Below are positions 1 to 6,240 of a DNA stretch of 15,864 nt, piece by piece. Made by a program: the position numbers and the translations under genes. The stretch is from Flavobacterium psychrophilum (lineage in GTDB: Bacteria; Bacteroidota; Bacteroidia; Flavobacteriales; Flavobacteriaceae), in contig QFQM01000101.1 of NCBI GenBank assembly GCA_003243255.1, positions 1 through 15,864 of the forward strand. Reading direction: 5' to 3'. How positions within the stretch are numbered: position 1 is the first letter of the stretch; every line of letters starts with the position of its first letter. The notes beneath the pieces were generated by a model that was not told the DNA's origin, searched no databases, and saw only the letters and a list, made by a program, of their open reading frames with translations.

Positions 1-950
1 GGCGAGCGGGAAGAAACGGACAGAAATCGTTTGGAGTTTTACTCGTAAACCAATCAGACATTAGCATTGGAAGGCAACAATTTTTAGAGGTGCTTCCCGA
101 CAGGAAATTCCTGAAAGAAGTATACTCAAGGCTTAACAGCTTTTTACAGATAGCCTACGGTGAAGGAATAGGTACTACCTACCCTTTTAATTTTAATAAT
201 TTTTGCCAGCAGTACAAGCTTCCGGCCGCCAAAACATATAATGCCCTTCAGTTTCTGGACAGGCAGGGTGTGCTAACACTCTCACAGCAGTTTACCGAAA
301 AGGTAACCATACAGTTTATCATCCCGAGCAAGGAAGTGATGCGCTACATCAGCCTTAATCCGGCAGATGAGGAAATGCTGCTTGCTATATTGCGCAACTA
401 TTCGGGTGTGTTCGATATGGAAACCCCTCTCAACATGAGCCTTATTACCAATAAATCTAAAGCTACAGATGAACAGGTCGTTAATATGCTGGAACGCCTG
501 GCTCAAAAAGAGATCATTACCTATCGCAGCAGCGGAAACGACAGCAGTATTACTTTTAACGAGGTCCGCGAAGATGAGCACACTATAAACCGTGTCTCAA
601 AATTTTTAGAGAATCAAAATGATATCAAAGTATATCAATTTGAAAAGGTTGTTGATTATGTAACCAATAGCGACACCTGCAAAAACCGCCTTATCCTTGA
701 ATATTTTGATGAGAAAAACACAACCGATTGCGGCATCTGCTCCTTTTGCATCAATAAGAACCGTAAACCTGTAAGCCCAATAGAATCGGCGAATGCCATA
801 CTGGGATTACTGAAGGAATCGCCATCCAACTCAAAAGAACTGGAAAGCAAACTAGACCTGACTGCCGAAGAGACTGTCTTCGCACTTCAGCTACTGCTGG
901 AAAACGACAGGATAATAATGAATACGAACAATCAATACACACTGAAATAA
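1..950 (+). CDS. recQ: ATP-dependent DNA helicase RecQ, C-terminal part (gene starts before the window)
   Basis: The frame is open from the left edge, so this is the 3' part of a longer gene. A GTG at 90 could pass as a start but lies inside the gene. The first residues read RAGRNGQ, which is helicase motif VI of RecQ-type SF2 helicases. It is followed by the RecQ zinc-binding region: four cysteine codons at 678, 729, 738 and 747 in a C-(16)-C-(2)-C-(2)-C layout around DCGICSFC. A lysine-rich linker and a winged-helix-like tail (PSNSKELESKLDL...) end the protein. RecQ unwinds DNA 3' to 5' during recombination and fork repair. The stop codon is 1 bp before the fmt ATG, so the two are probably co-transcribed. 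The helicase core cannot be checked here because it lies outside the window. Confidence 0.9.
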   Translation, partial: RAGRNGQKSFGVLLVNQSDISIGRQQFLEVLPDRKFLKEVYSRLNSFLQIAYGEGIGTTYPFNFNNFCQQYKLPAAKTYNALQFLDRQGVLTLSQQFTEKVTIQFIIPSKEVMRYISLNPADEEMLLAILRNYSGVFDMETPLNMSLITNKSKATDEQVVNMLERLAQKEIITYRSSGNDSSITFNEVREDEHTINRVSKFLENQNDIKVYQFEKVVDYVTNSDTCKNRLILEYFDEKNTTDCGICSFCINKNRKPVSPIESANAILGLLKESPSNSKELESKLDLTAEETVFALQLLLENDRIIMNTNNQYTLK

Positions 951-951
951 A

Positions 952-1899
952 ATGGAACGCCTGAGAATTGTTTTTATGGGTACGCCCGAATTTGCCGTAG
1001 GCATACTTGATACTATATACCAGCACAACTACGACATTGTAGGTGTTATTACCGCTGCCGACAAACCTGCCGGACGCGGCCAGCAACTAAAATACTCTGC
1101 CGTAAAAGAATATGCTCTTGAAAAAGGATTACGCCTGTTGCAGCCTACCAACCTTAAAGACGAGGGTTTTCTTGAGGAGCTTAGAAGCCTTAATGCCAAC
1201 CTTAATGTAGTTGTAGCCTTCAGGATGCTGCCTGAAGCCGTTTGGCGTATGCCAAAATTCGGGACGTTTAACCTGCACGCATCTTTACTTCCACAATATC
1301 GTGGTGCAGCCCCTATCAACTGGGCTATCATTAACGGAGAGTCTGAAACCGGTGTTACTACCTTCTTCATCGATGATAAAATCGATACCGGTGCGATGAT
1401 ACTAAAAGCATCAACTCCTATTAGTGATAATGAGAGCGCAGGCGAACTTCATGACCGCCTTATGGATCTTGGAAAAGATACCGTGATTAAAACACTTACC
1501 TTAATTGAAAACGGAAATGCCGAAACTACTATTCAGGTAGATGATGCCGACATTAAGACCGCCTATAAACTGAACCGTGAAAACTGTAAGATTGACTGGA
1601 CTAAACCGGGTGCAGAAATTCACAACTTAGTAAGAGGGCTCAGCCCCTACCCTGCGGCATGGTGCTTTTTTAATGACAATGGACAGGAATGGAATGTGAA
1701 GATTTATGAAACCGAGTTTATCAAAGAAAACAATAATGCCGAACCGGGTACTATAACTGCTGATAAAAAGGAAATTAGTATAGCTGTTAAGGATGGTATT
1801 ATTAAAGTAAAGAGCTTGCAGCTTCCGGGTAAGAAACGTATTACAGCAAAGGAATTACTGAACGGAATGTCATTTTCGGGGGAAGCCAGAGCGTTGTAA
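952..1899 (+). CDS. fmt: Methionyl-tRNA formyltransferase
   Basis: A complete protein of 315 residues, the normal length for Fmt. It transfers a formyl group from 10-formyl-tetrahydrofolate to initiator Met-tRNA in the cytoplasm. The N-terminal fold opens with MERLRIVFMGTPEFAV. The catalytic triad seen in formyltransferases is present as N107 and H109 in FNLHASLLPQYRG and D145 in DDKIDTGAMI. The C-terminal tRNA-binding domain starts near residue 205 (YKLNRENCKIDW) and contains the usual NLVRGLSPYPAAW segment. The ATG follows the recQ stop after 1 bp, which suggests one transcript. I see no terminator of the GC-stem plus T-run type after the stop; a possible folded RNA element lies there instead. 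Confidence 0.97.
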   Translation: MERLRIVFMGTPEFAVGILDTIYQHNYDIVGVITAADKPAGRGQQLKYSAVKEYALEKGLRLLQPTNLKDEGFLEELRSLNANLNVVVAFRMLPEAVWRMPKFGTFNLHASLLPQYRGAAPINWAIINGESETGVTTFFIDDKIDTGAMILKASTPISDNESAGELHDRLMDLGKDTVIKTLTLIENGNAETTIQVDDADIKTAYKLNRENCKIDWTKPGAEIHNLVRGLSPYPAAWCFFNDNGQEWNVKIYETEFIKENNNAEPGTITADKKEISIAVKDGIIKVKSLQLPGKKRITAKELLNGMSFSGEARAL

Positions 1900-1911
1900 C
1901 TCCCTGAATAC

Positions 1912-1954
1912 GGGACTTTCACAAAATTTTAAGAAAAACAAGTCCCATTGTGAA
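1912..1954 (+). other. Possible pseudoknot-forming element in the fmt 3' region
   Basis: Two pairs of complementary arms interleave. GGGACTT (1912-1918) can pair with AAGTCCC (1940-1946), and TCACAA (1919-1924) with TTGTGA (1948-1953). The order arm1, arm2, arm1', arm2' is that of an H-type pseudoknot. TCCC at 1901-1904 could compete for GGGA at 1912-1915. The element lies between the fmt stop and the HU promoter. Both pairings are read from the sequence; any function is inference, and chance is possible for arms of 6-7 bp. Confidence 0.3.
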
Positions 1955-2002
1955 CATTAACATAAAAGTTATCAACAATTGACGGTAAAAATAAAGAAAA
2001 CG

Positions 2003-2033
2003 CTTGCGTAGTTTGGATTTCCTTTTAAATTTG
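2003..2033 (+). promoter_or_regulatory. Promoter of the HU gene
   Basis: TAAATTTG at 2026-2033 matches the Bacteroidetes -7 box TAnnTTTG. CTTG at 2003-2006 sits 19 bp upstream as a one-mismatch -33 box. Transcription would start near 2040, giving a leader of about 48 nt before the ATG at 2088. Confidence 0.6.
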
Positions 2034-2087
2034 TAAGACAGGAATTGTAAAAGCAATTATTTAACCAAACAATTAATAACAATTATT

Positions 2088-2363
2088 ATGAACAAATCAG
2101 AATTAATCGACGCAATGGCTGCTGACGCAGGAATCTCTAAAGGTGCAGCAAAGAAAGCATTAGAATCTTTTGTAAGCAACGTAAGCGGCGCTCTTAACAA
2201 AGGAGGAAGAGTATCACTAGTTGGTTTCGGATCTTGGTCAGTATCTGCAAGAGCTGCAAGAGAAGGAAGAAACCCTCAAACTGGTAAATCTATCAAGATT
2301 GCTGCTAAAAACGTAGTGAAATTCAAACCGGGAGCAGAACTTGACGGATCTGTAAACAAATAG
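2088..2363 (+). CDS. hup: HU-family DNA-binding protein
   Basis: A 91-residue protein with the full HU/IHF pattern: MNKSELIDAMAADAGISKG at the N-terminus, the GFGSW core (residues 47-51), and the DNA-clasping arm around GRNPQTGKSIKI with the conserved proline that kinks DNA, then VVKFKPGAEL. HU binds and bends DNA without strong sequence preference and compacts the nucleoid. It stands alone, with its own promoter and a strong terminator. Codon choice differs from its neighbours: few rare codons, and repeated gct, gca and aaa, as expected of a highly expressed gene. HU and IHF subunits look alike; the length and the single-gene setting favour HU. Confidence 0.96.
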   Translation: MNKSELIDAMAADAGISKGAAKKALESFVSNVSGALNKGGRVSLVGFGSWSVSARAAREGRNPQTGKSIKIAAKNVVKFKPGAELDGSVNK

Positions 2364-2386
2364 TTTTATTACAGCAAAATATTAAG

Positions 2387-2415
2387 AAAACCCTTCATTG
2401 CTGAAGGGTTTTTTT
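2387..2415 (+). terminator. Rho-independent terminator after the HU gene
   Basis: Stem AAAACCCTTCA (2387-2397), a TTGC loop, and TGAAGGGTTTT (2402-2412) running into seven T (2409-2415). The A-rich 5' arm also gives some terminator character on the other strand. Confidence 0.9.
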
Positions 2416-2548
2416 ATTGAACTCATTTTTGCCCTTTATCACATAAATATCGAATTATTGCTACAAAATCATATCTCGCAAACAATCAATAAGATATGCT
2501 GATAATTCTAAATTTTATGATGCTTTTTCTTTAAAACTATGTGAATTT

Positions 2549-2580
2549 TTTGGCTGTCTGCAATTTTTCTTTTAAATTTA
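2549..2580 (+). promoter_or_regulatory. Candidate promoter of yqgE
   Basis: TTTG at 2549-2552, a 20-bp spacer, and TAAATTTA at 2573-2580, one mismatch from TAnnTTTG. The start of transcription would be near 2587, only about 11 nt before the ATG at 2598. That argues against the longer reading that begins at 2541. Confidence 0.45.
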
Positions 2581-2597
2581 TTACAAATTGTAAGAAG

Positions 2598-3158
2598 ATG
2601 ATTTCACTAAGACCCAAAAAAGGCCACCTGCTGATTGCAGAACCTTCCACAATCGGAGATCTTTCTTTCAACAGGTCGGTAATACTACTTGCCGATCATA
2701 ATGACGAAGGGTCAGTAGGTTTTATCCTCAACAAACCTCTTGGATATACTATCCATGACCTTATCCCTGAAATCAAAGGAAGCTTTAAAATTTACAATGG
2801 CGGCCCTGTAGAACAGGATAACCTTTATTTTATCCACAACGTACCCGAACTTATTCCAGGAAGCATTGAAATTTCTAACGGAATTTACTGGGGTGGTGAT
2901 TTTGAATCGACCAAAGAACTGATTAACAAAGGCCTTATAAAAAAATCTAACATCCGTTTCTTTTTAGGTTATTCAGGATGGGAAGCCAGTCAGCTTGATG
3001 ATGAACTGGAAGAGAACTCATGGATTGTTTCTGAAAACAGTTATGAAAATAAGATCATCGGAAAATCCAGCACCTCTTTCTGGAAAGAAAAAATCATGGA
3101 ACTGGGTGGTGAGTATCTTATCTGGTCTAATGCTCCTGAGAATCCTACTTTGAATTAA
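2598..3158 (+). CDS. yqgE: YqgE/AlgH family protein
   Basis: 186 residues from the ATG at 2598, the usual length of this family. The frame is also open back to an ATG at 2541, but the extra 19 residues resemble nothing in the family and would lie upstream of the predicted transcription start. Family signatures are MISLRPKKGHLLIAEP, ILLADHNDEGSVGFILNKP, YNGGPVEQDNLYFIHN and FLGYSGWEASQL. The molecular role of YqgE/AlgH is not settled. The AlgH name comes from alginate regulation in Pseudomonas and should not be carried over to this organism. The gene is single, on the plus strand, and converges with the class IV aminotransferase gene. Confidence 0.92.
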   Translation: MISLRPKKGHLLIAEPSTIGDLSFNRSVILLADHNDEGSVGFILNKPLGYTIHDLIPEIKGSFKIYNGGPVEQDNLYFIHNVPELIPGSIEISNGIYWGGDFESTKELINKGLIKKSNIRFFLGYSGWEASQLDDELEENSWIVSENSYENKIIGKSSTSFWKEKIMELGGEYLIWSNAPENPTLN

Positions 3159-3193
3159 TACGGATCTCACCCTTGCCCTCTCCAAAGAAAAGG

Positions 3194-3242
3194 GAGTAGC
3201 TTCACTCGTTATTTAAAATAACACTTTTAAACTTAGCTACTC
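3194..3242. repeat. Nested inverted repeats between convergent genes
   Basis: The outer arms are GAGTAGCT (3194-3201) and AGCTACTC (3235-3242), both perfect. Inside them lies a perfect GTTATTT-A-AAATAAC palindrome (3208-3222). The position between the ends of two convergent genes suits a bidirectional terminator or a short dispersed repeat. No T-run follows the outer stem, so terminator function is uncertain. Confidence 0.45.
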
Positions 3243-3253
3243 TGCAACAGCTA

Positions 3254-4093
3254 TTAACTAAACCTGATTTTCGCATTCAGTCTTTTTAGCAGTTCTGAAG
3301 CCGTAGTATTTACAAATTCTTTTTTGCGGTATTTGGTAATCGGCTGTATCCCCTGAATTACATTAGTAATAAATAATTCATCGGCTTTTTGCAGGTCAAA
3401 CGGAGATATAGAAGCTTCAGTTACTTCAAGGCCTTCAATCTTTTTGGCAAGCTCCAGAATTTGCTTGCGCATAACGCCATTCAGACAGCCATCGGCAACC
3501 GGAGGAGTGACCAGTTTGTTGCCTGTAAGCATGAAAAGATTACCCTGAAGAGCTTCCACTACATTCTTTTCATCATTAACCAAAAGACAGTTTTGAAATC
3601 CGTTTTCATGCGCATAGATGCTTCCTGTAATCTGTACCATTTTGTTAGTACTTTTAAGGGTTGAAAGAAGCTGTTTCGTGACATAAAAATCCTTAAACAG
3701 GTCAACCTCATAATTCCCTTCATTTATTGAATACAGTGGCTCTGTGAGCGCTGATGCCGTAACAATAAACTCTACTTCCCTATTAGTAGGCAGATAGAAA
3801 CCTCCGGGCTTGCGGAAAACCGACATGCGCACCCTGTAAGCCGGAGCAGCAGGAAGGCTGTTTACAAGCAATTGCACCTGCTCTTCCATATACTCCATTG
3901 TGAAGTCCATAGGGATTTCCATACGCACAATACGCAGGGAAGCCATTAGGCGGAAGTAGTGGTCTTCAAGAAAAAGCACCTTACCGTCGAGTACCCTGAG
4001 TGTTTCAAAAATGGAATCGCCATACAGGAAAGCCCTGTTTTCGTGGAGTATAATATCAGAAGAGGCAACCAGGGTGCCGTTGTAATTGATCAT
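3254..4093 (-). CDS. Class IV (fold-type IV) PLP-dependent aminotransferase or lyase
   Basis: 279 residues. This family includes branched-chain and D-amino-acid aminotransferases and 4-amino-4-deoxychorismate lyase (PabC). Family marks: FLYGDSIFETLRV with the following FLEDHYFRL near the N-terminus; the likely PLP-binding lysine K147 in TLKSTNK; and E180 in VVEALQGNLFMLT, followed by a TPP...GCLNGVMRKQIL segment that places the cofactor phosphate. The substrate cannot be read from these motifs. In Bacteroidetes this gene is often annotated only as class IV aminotransferase, and PabC-like activity in folate synthesis is one possibility. The start at 4093 fits the family's MINYNG opening. Its leader is unusual: the ATG directly follows the T-run of a terminator hairpin. 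Confidence 0.88.
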   Translation of the reverse strand: MINYNGTLVASSDIILHENRAFLYGDSIFETLRVLDGKVLFLEDHYFRLMASLRIVRMEIPMDFTMEYMEEQVQLLVNSLPAAPAYRVRMSVFRKPGGFYLPTNREVEFIVTASALTEPLYSINEGNYEVDLFKDFYVTKQLLSTLKSTNKMVQITGSIYAHENGFQNCLLVNDEKNVVEALQGNLFMLTGNKLVTPPVADGCLNGVMRKQILELAKKIEGLEVTEASISPFDLQKADELFITNVIQGIQPITKYRKKEFVNTTASELLKRLNAKIRFS

Positions 4094-4118
4094 AAAAAAA
4101 GCCCTGAAAATTCAGGGC
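4094..4118 (-). terminator. Terminator of the START-like gene, abutting the aminotransferase ATG
   Basis: Read on the minus strand: GCCCTGAA (4118-4111), a two-base loop region, TTCAGGGC (4108-4101), then seven T (4100-4094) and immediately the ATG at 4093. It ends read-through from the START-like gene. It overlaps the promoter of the downstream gene by one base. Confidence 0.8.
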
Positions 4119-4125
4119 AAATATA
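4118..4125 (-). promoter_or_regulatory. -7 box of the aminotransferase promoter
   Basis: The minus strand reads TATATTTG at 4125-4118, a perfect TAnnTTTG box. No clear TTTG is found 19-20 bp upstream. Counting 7 bases on puts the transcription start near 4111, inside the left arm of the terminator hairpin, leaving a leader of about 18 nt. Confidence 0.5.
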
Positions 4126-4145
4126 GCTTTAAATAGGATGAATTC

Positions 4146-4538
4146 CTATACTGATCCTAAAACATGCTTAAGGTCTGATATTTGGTTTTCCCATAGCTGT
4201 TTAGATTCGGGAATATCATCCTCTTCTGCGAAGTCGACAACCATTAGAGAAACATCTTTAGTGATCTCATCGACAAGTATACGAAGCTCAAAATAGTAAT
4301 CACCATCTTTATTATCTTCATCTACCCAGCGGAACTTTACTTTCTCGCCTGTCTTTTTAGAAGACATCCTTGCTTTTTCTTCGGTGTCATCCCAAATAAA
4401 AGTAAAGAACTCCCCTCTTGAATTCACGTTATCTGCAAACCATTCAGACAGCCCCGACGGTGTAGATATATACTGGTACAAAAGCTGTGGTGATGAAGTT
4501 ATGGGAAACTCAAGTTCGTATTTTATTTTCTCATCCAT
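4146..4538 (-). CDS. START-like (SRPBCC fold) domain protein
   Basis: 130 residues with no signal peptide, so cytoplasmic. The layout is that of a single helix-grip (START/AHSA1-like) domain: an opening strand KYELEFPITSSPQLLYQYI, then SGLSEWFADNV, in which W and F line the cavity entrance in relatives, then a beta-rich middle (FTFIWDD, KVKFRWVDED, YYFELRI), and a long C-terminal helix. It is markedly acidic. Such domains bind hydrophobic ligands, but no ligand can be named here. I recall a similar small gene beside the class IV aminotransferase in many Flavobacteriaceae. Upstream, a weak -7-like box (TATATTTC, 4586-4579 on the minus strand) is possible. Confidence 0.8.
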   Translation of the reverse strand: MDEKIKYELEFPITSSPQLLYQYISTPSGLSEWFADNVNSRGEFFTFIWDDTEEKARMSSKKTGEKVKFRWVDEDNKDGDYYFELRILVDEITKDVSLMVVDFAEEDDIPESKQLWENQISDLKHVLGSV

Positions 4539-4644
4539 TTGGTTTACTATTTTGAAAATAATTGCTCTAAAATTTTTGGAAATATATAATAATTAACATT
4601 CTAAAAAAAGCCTTTTGAAAAATAATTTTTTTCTTCACTTTTTA

Positions 4645-4675
4645 TTTGGAACATTTAAATAAAGCCCTATATTTG
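4645..4675 (+). promoter_or_regulatory. Strong promoter of the tRNA gene
   Basis: TTTG at 4645-4648, a 19-bp spacer, and TATATTTG at 4668-4675. Both boxes match the Bacteroidetes primary sigma consensus exactly. Transcription would start near 4682, about 29 nt before the mature tRNA. Confidence 0.85.
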
Positions 4676-4710
4676 CACCCGCATTCAAGGATGTAAATAA
4701 CCGCAAAAAT

Positions 4711-4784
4711 GGCGAGGTAGCTCAGTCGGTTAGAGCGCAGGATTCATAACCCTGAGGTCACGGGTTCAACTCCCGTCTTCGCTA
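4711..4784 (+). tRNA. tRNA with CAT anticodon (probably elongator Met)
   Basis: Folds as a cloverleaf. Acceptor arms GGCGAGG (4711-4717) and CTTCGCT (4777-4783) include a G1-U72 wobble. T8 A9 follow, then a D stem GCTC/GAGC (4720-4723, 4733-4736), an anticodon loop TTCATAA with CAT at 4745-4747, and a T stem ACGGG/CCCGT (4760-4764, 4772-4776) around TTCAACT. Discriminator A is at 4784, and CCA is not encoded. The anticodon stem ends in an A-C mismatch and lacks the three G-C pairs of initiator tRNA, so it is not the initiator. A lysidine-modified Ile2 tRNA also has CAT and cannot be fully excluded. Confidence 0.93.
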
Positions 4785-4792
4785 CGAAAACT

Positions 4793-4826
4793 AAACCCTT
4801 TGATTATCAAAATCAAAGGGTTTTTT
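4793..4826 (+). terminator. tRNA terminator; shares its arms with a hairpin after herA
   Basis: AAACCCTTTGAT (4793-4804), a 7-nt loop, ATCAAAGGGTTT (4813-4824), and a run of six T (4821-4826). The same AACCCTTTGAT and ATCAAAGGGTT arms recur at 7976-8004. Confidence 0.9.
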
Positions 4827-4870
4827 GTTTTGTATTTATTCTCAATCTTAAAACTAATTTCATTGATCTA

Positions 4871-4896
4871 AAATACCTATTAATGGGTATTTTTTT
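4871..4896 (+). terminator. Weak second hairpin with a T-run
   Basis: AAATACC (4871-4877), an 8-nt loop, GGTATTT (4886-4892), then T to 4896. The stem is AT-rich and only 7 bp. It may serve as a backup terminator between the tRNA and the defence pair. Confidence 0.35.
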
Positions 4897-4940
4897 GCTT
4901 TAAGAAAAATTTAACTTAGCATGTACTAAACTCTAACTTA

Positions 4941-4987
4941 AATCAAATAAGTTTTGATTAGCAAACAATTAGCTTACTGTATATAAT
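4941..4987 (+). promoter_or_regulatory. Candidate control region of the nuclease-HerA pair
   Basis: A perfect inverted repeat AATCAAA-TAAGT-TTTGATT (4941-4959) includes a TTTG (4953-4956) that could be a -33 box. TATATAAT at 4980-4987 lies 23 bp on and is a poor TAnnTTTG match. The repeat could be an operator that hides the -33 box. No regulator gene is present in the insert. This is a guess from position and symmetry. Confidence 0.3.
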
Positions 4988-5004
4988 TCTCAAATAAAGC
5001 AAGC

Positions 5005-6238
5005 ATGGATAGATCAGCAACTGAAACTATAAAGGGGTACTTTTACCAATTTGATTACTCAATTTTAACTCTTCTTAATTTATCAAATGCTGATGACACC
5101 ATTCAATTAGAATGCATAGAAGACATAGACATAAATACTGACAACGAAACAATAGCAGTACAATGTAAATATTATTCAAAAACAGAATATAATCATTCTG
5201 TTATCAAGGAAGCTATCATGTATATGCTATCTCATTTTGCGGAGGTAAAAGCAGGAAAAAAAAAAAGAAATCAAATATTTTTTAACTGGACATTATAAAT
5301 CTGGGCAAGAGAAGCTTCCTTCAGTAATCGACATTGAATTTCTTAAGAAAAACTTTTTAACCTACACAAAAACTAAAACTGTTGGTGATAAAAAAGTAAA
5401 AAACACTTTTTATCACCATGAGCAATTAGAACTAGATGATAATGATTTAAGTAAGTTTATAAAACAGCTAACTATATCTGTAAATAGTCAAGAATTTGAT
5501 GTTCAATTTCAATCAATATTAACTAACCTAAAATTGCAATTTAACTGTAGCGATTTTACAGCAGAATATTTTTTTTACAATAATGCTCTCGGTATCATTA
5601 AAGAACTTAGTATTCAGAATCATGAAAGTAATAGATTAATTAAAAAATCAGAATTCTTAACCCAAATTGATAAAAAAGCAATTCTGTTTAACGAATGGTT
5701 TGTACAAATAAAAGGATCTAAAGCCCATTGGGCAGCTTTACGAAAAGAATATTTTACTTCTTTGAACATCTCCCCTTTTGAACGTTTTTTCTTTATAAAC
5801 ACTGAAGGACAAACAATTGACCCAACTGAAATTACTGATATAATTCACACAATTTCAAAAAAATGGTCTAAACTATCTCAACGAGAAACTTCCCCATTTT
5901 GCCCTTATATTTATTTAAATGGAATATCTGAACGAGAATTAATAAAGATTAAAACACAATTATTAAATGAAGGAATATCAATTAATGATGGATATCCTTT
6001 TTTAGGATCTGATTTTAGTGTAGAACATATCACAAGACCTGCAAATTATCAGAATGGCATCAAATTAAAATTTTTAAGTTCTCTTTCAGATTTGGTAACA
6101 ACCTTGTCTAATATTAAAAAAAGAAGAGAGGTTTATCAATTTTATTTTGACAACATAATACTACCTTCTCTTTCTCCAGAAATAATTTATGAAAAGATAC
6201 AAATCAAAAAACTTAGTGACATTAAACAAATAGTATAA
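5005..6238 (+). pseudogene. DUF4297/Cap4-like PD-(D/E)XK nuclease of a HerA defence pair, frameshifted at an A11 tract
   Basis: Two frames join into one protein of about 410 residues. The first (5005-5298) encodes the nuclease start: a GYFYQFDYSI motif at 11-20 typical of DUF4297/Cap4-type proteins, then E36, E39, D40 and D42 followed by QCKYY (Q53, K55), which fits the catalytic core of PD-(D/E)XK endonucleases. At 5256-5266 there is a run of eleven A. Removing one A lets the frame continue as KKKEIKYFLTGHYK without a stop to 6238. As written, the product ends at residue 97 after an unrelated tail. The C-terminal two thirds is mostly helical, with no motif I recognise, and probably binds the ATPase or holds the specificity. 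The herA ATG follows after 2 bp. Base composition is clearly more AT-rich than in the flanking genes, suggesting transfer. The family call rests on motifs and the partner gene. Whether the shift is real, an error, or used for slippage is open. Confidence 0.75.
5256..5266 (+). repeat. A11 homopolymer at the nuclease frameshift
   Basis: Eleven consecutive A inside the coding region. Ten would keep the nuclease frame. The run is long enough for replication or RNA polymerase slippage and is also a common place for sequencing errors. Confidence 0.95.
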
Positions 6239-6240
6239 TA

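Noticed and set aside
5256..5266. Programmed -1 ribosomal frameshift at the A-run
   Set aside because: The downstream frame needs a net +1 (or -2) change; a -1 shift would enter the wrong frame. Transcript slippage or indel fits better.
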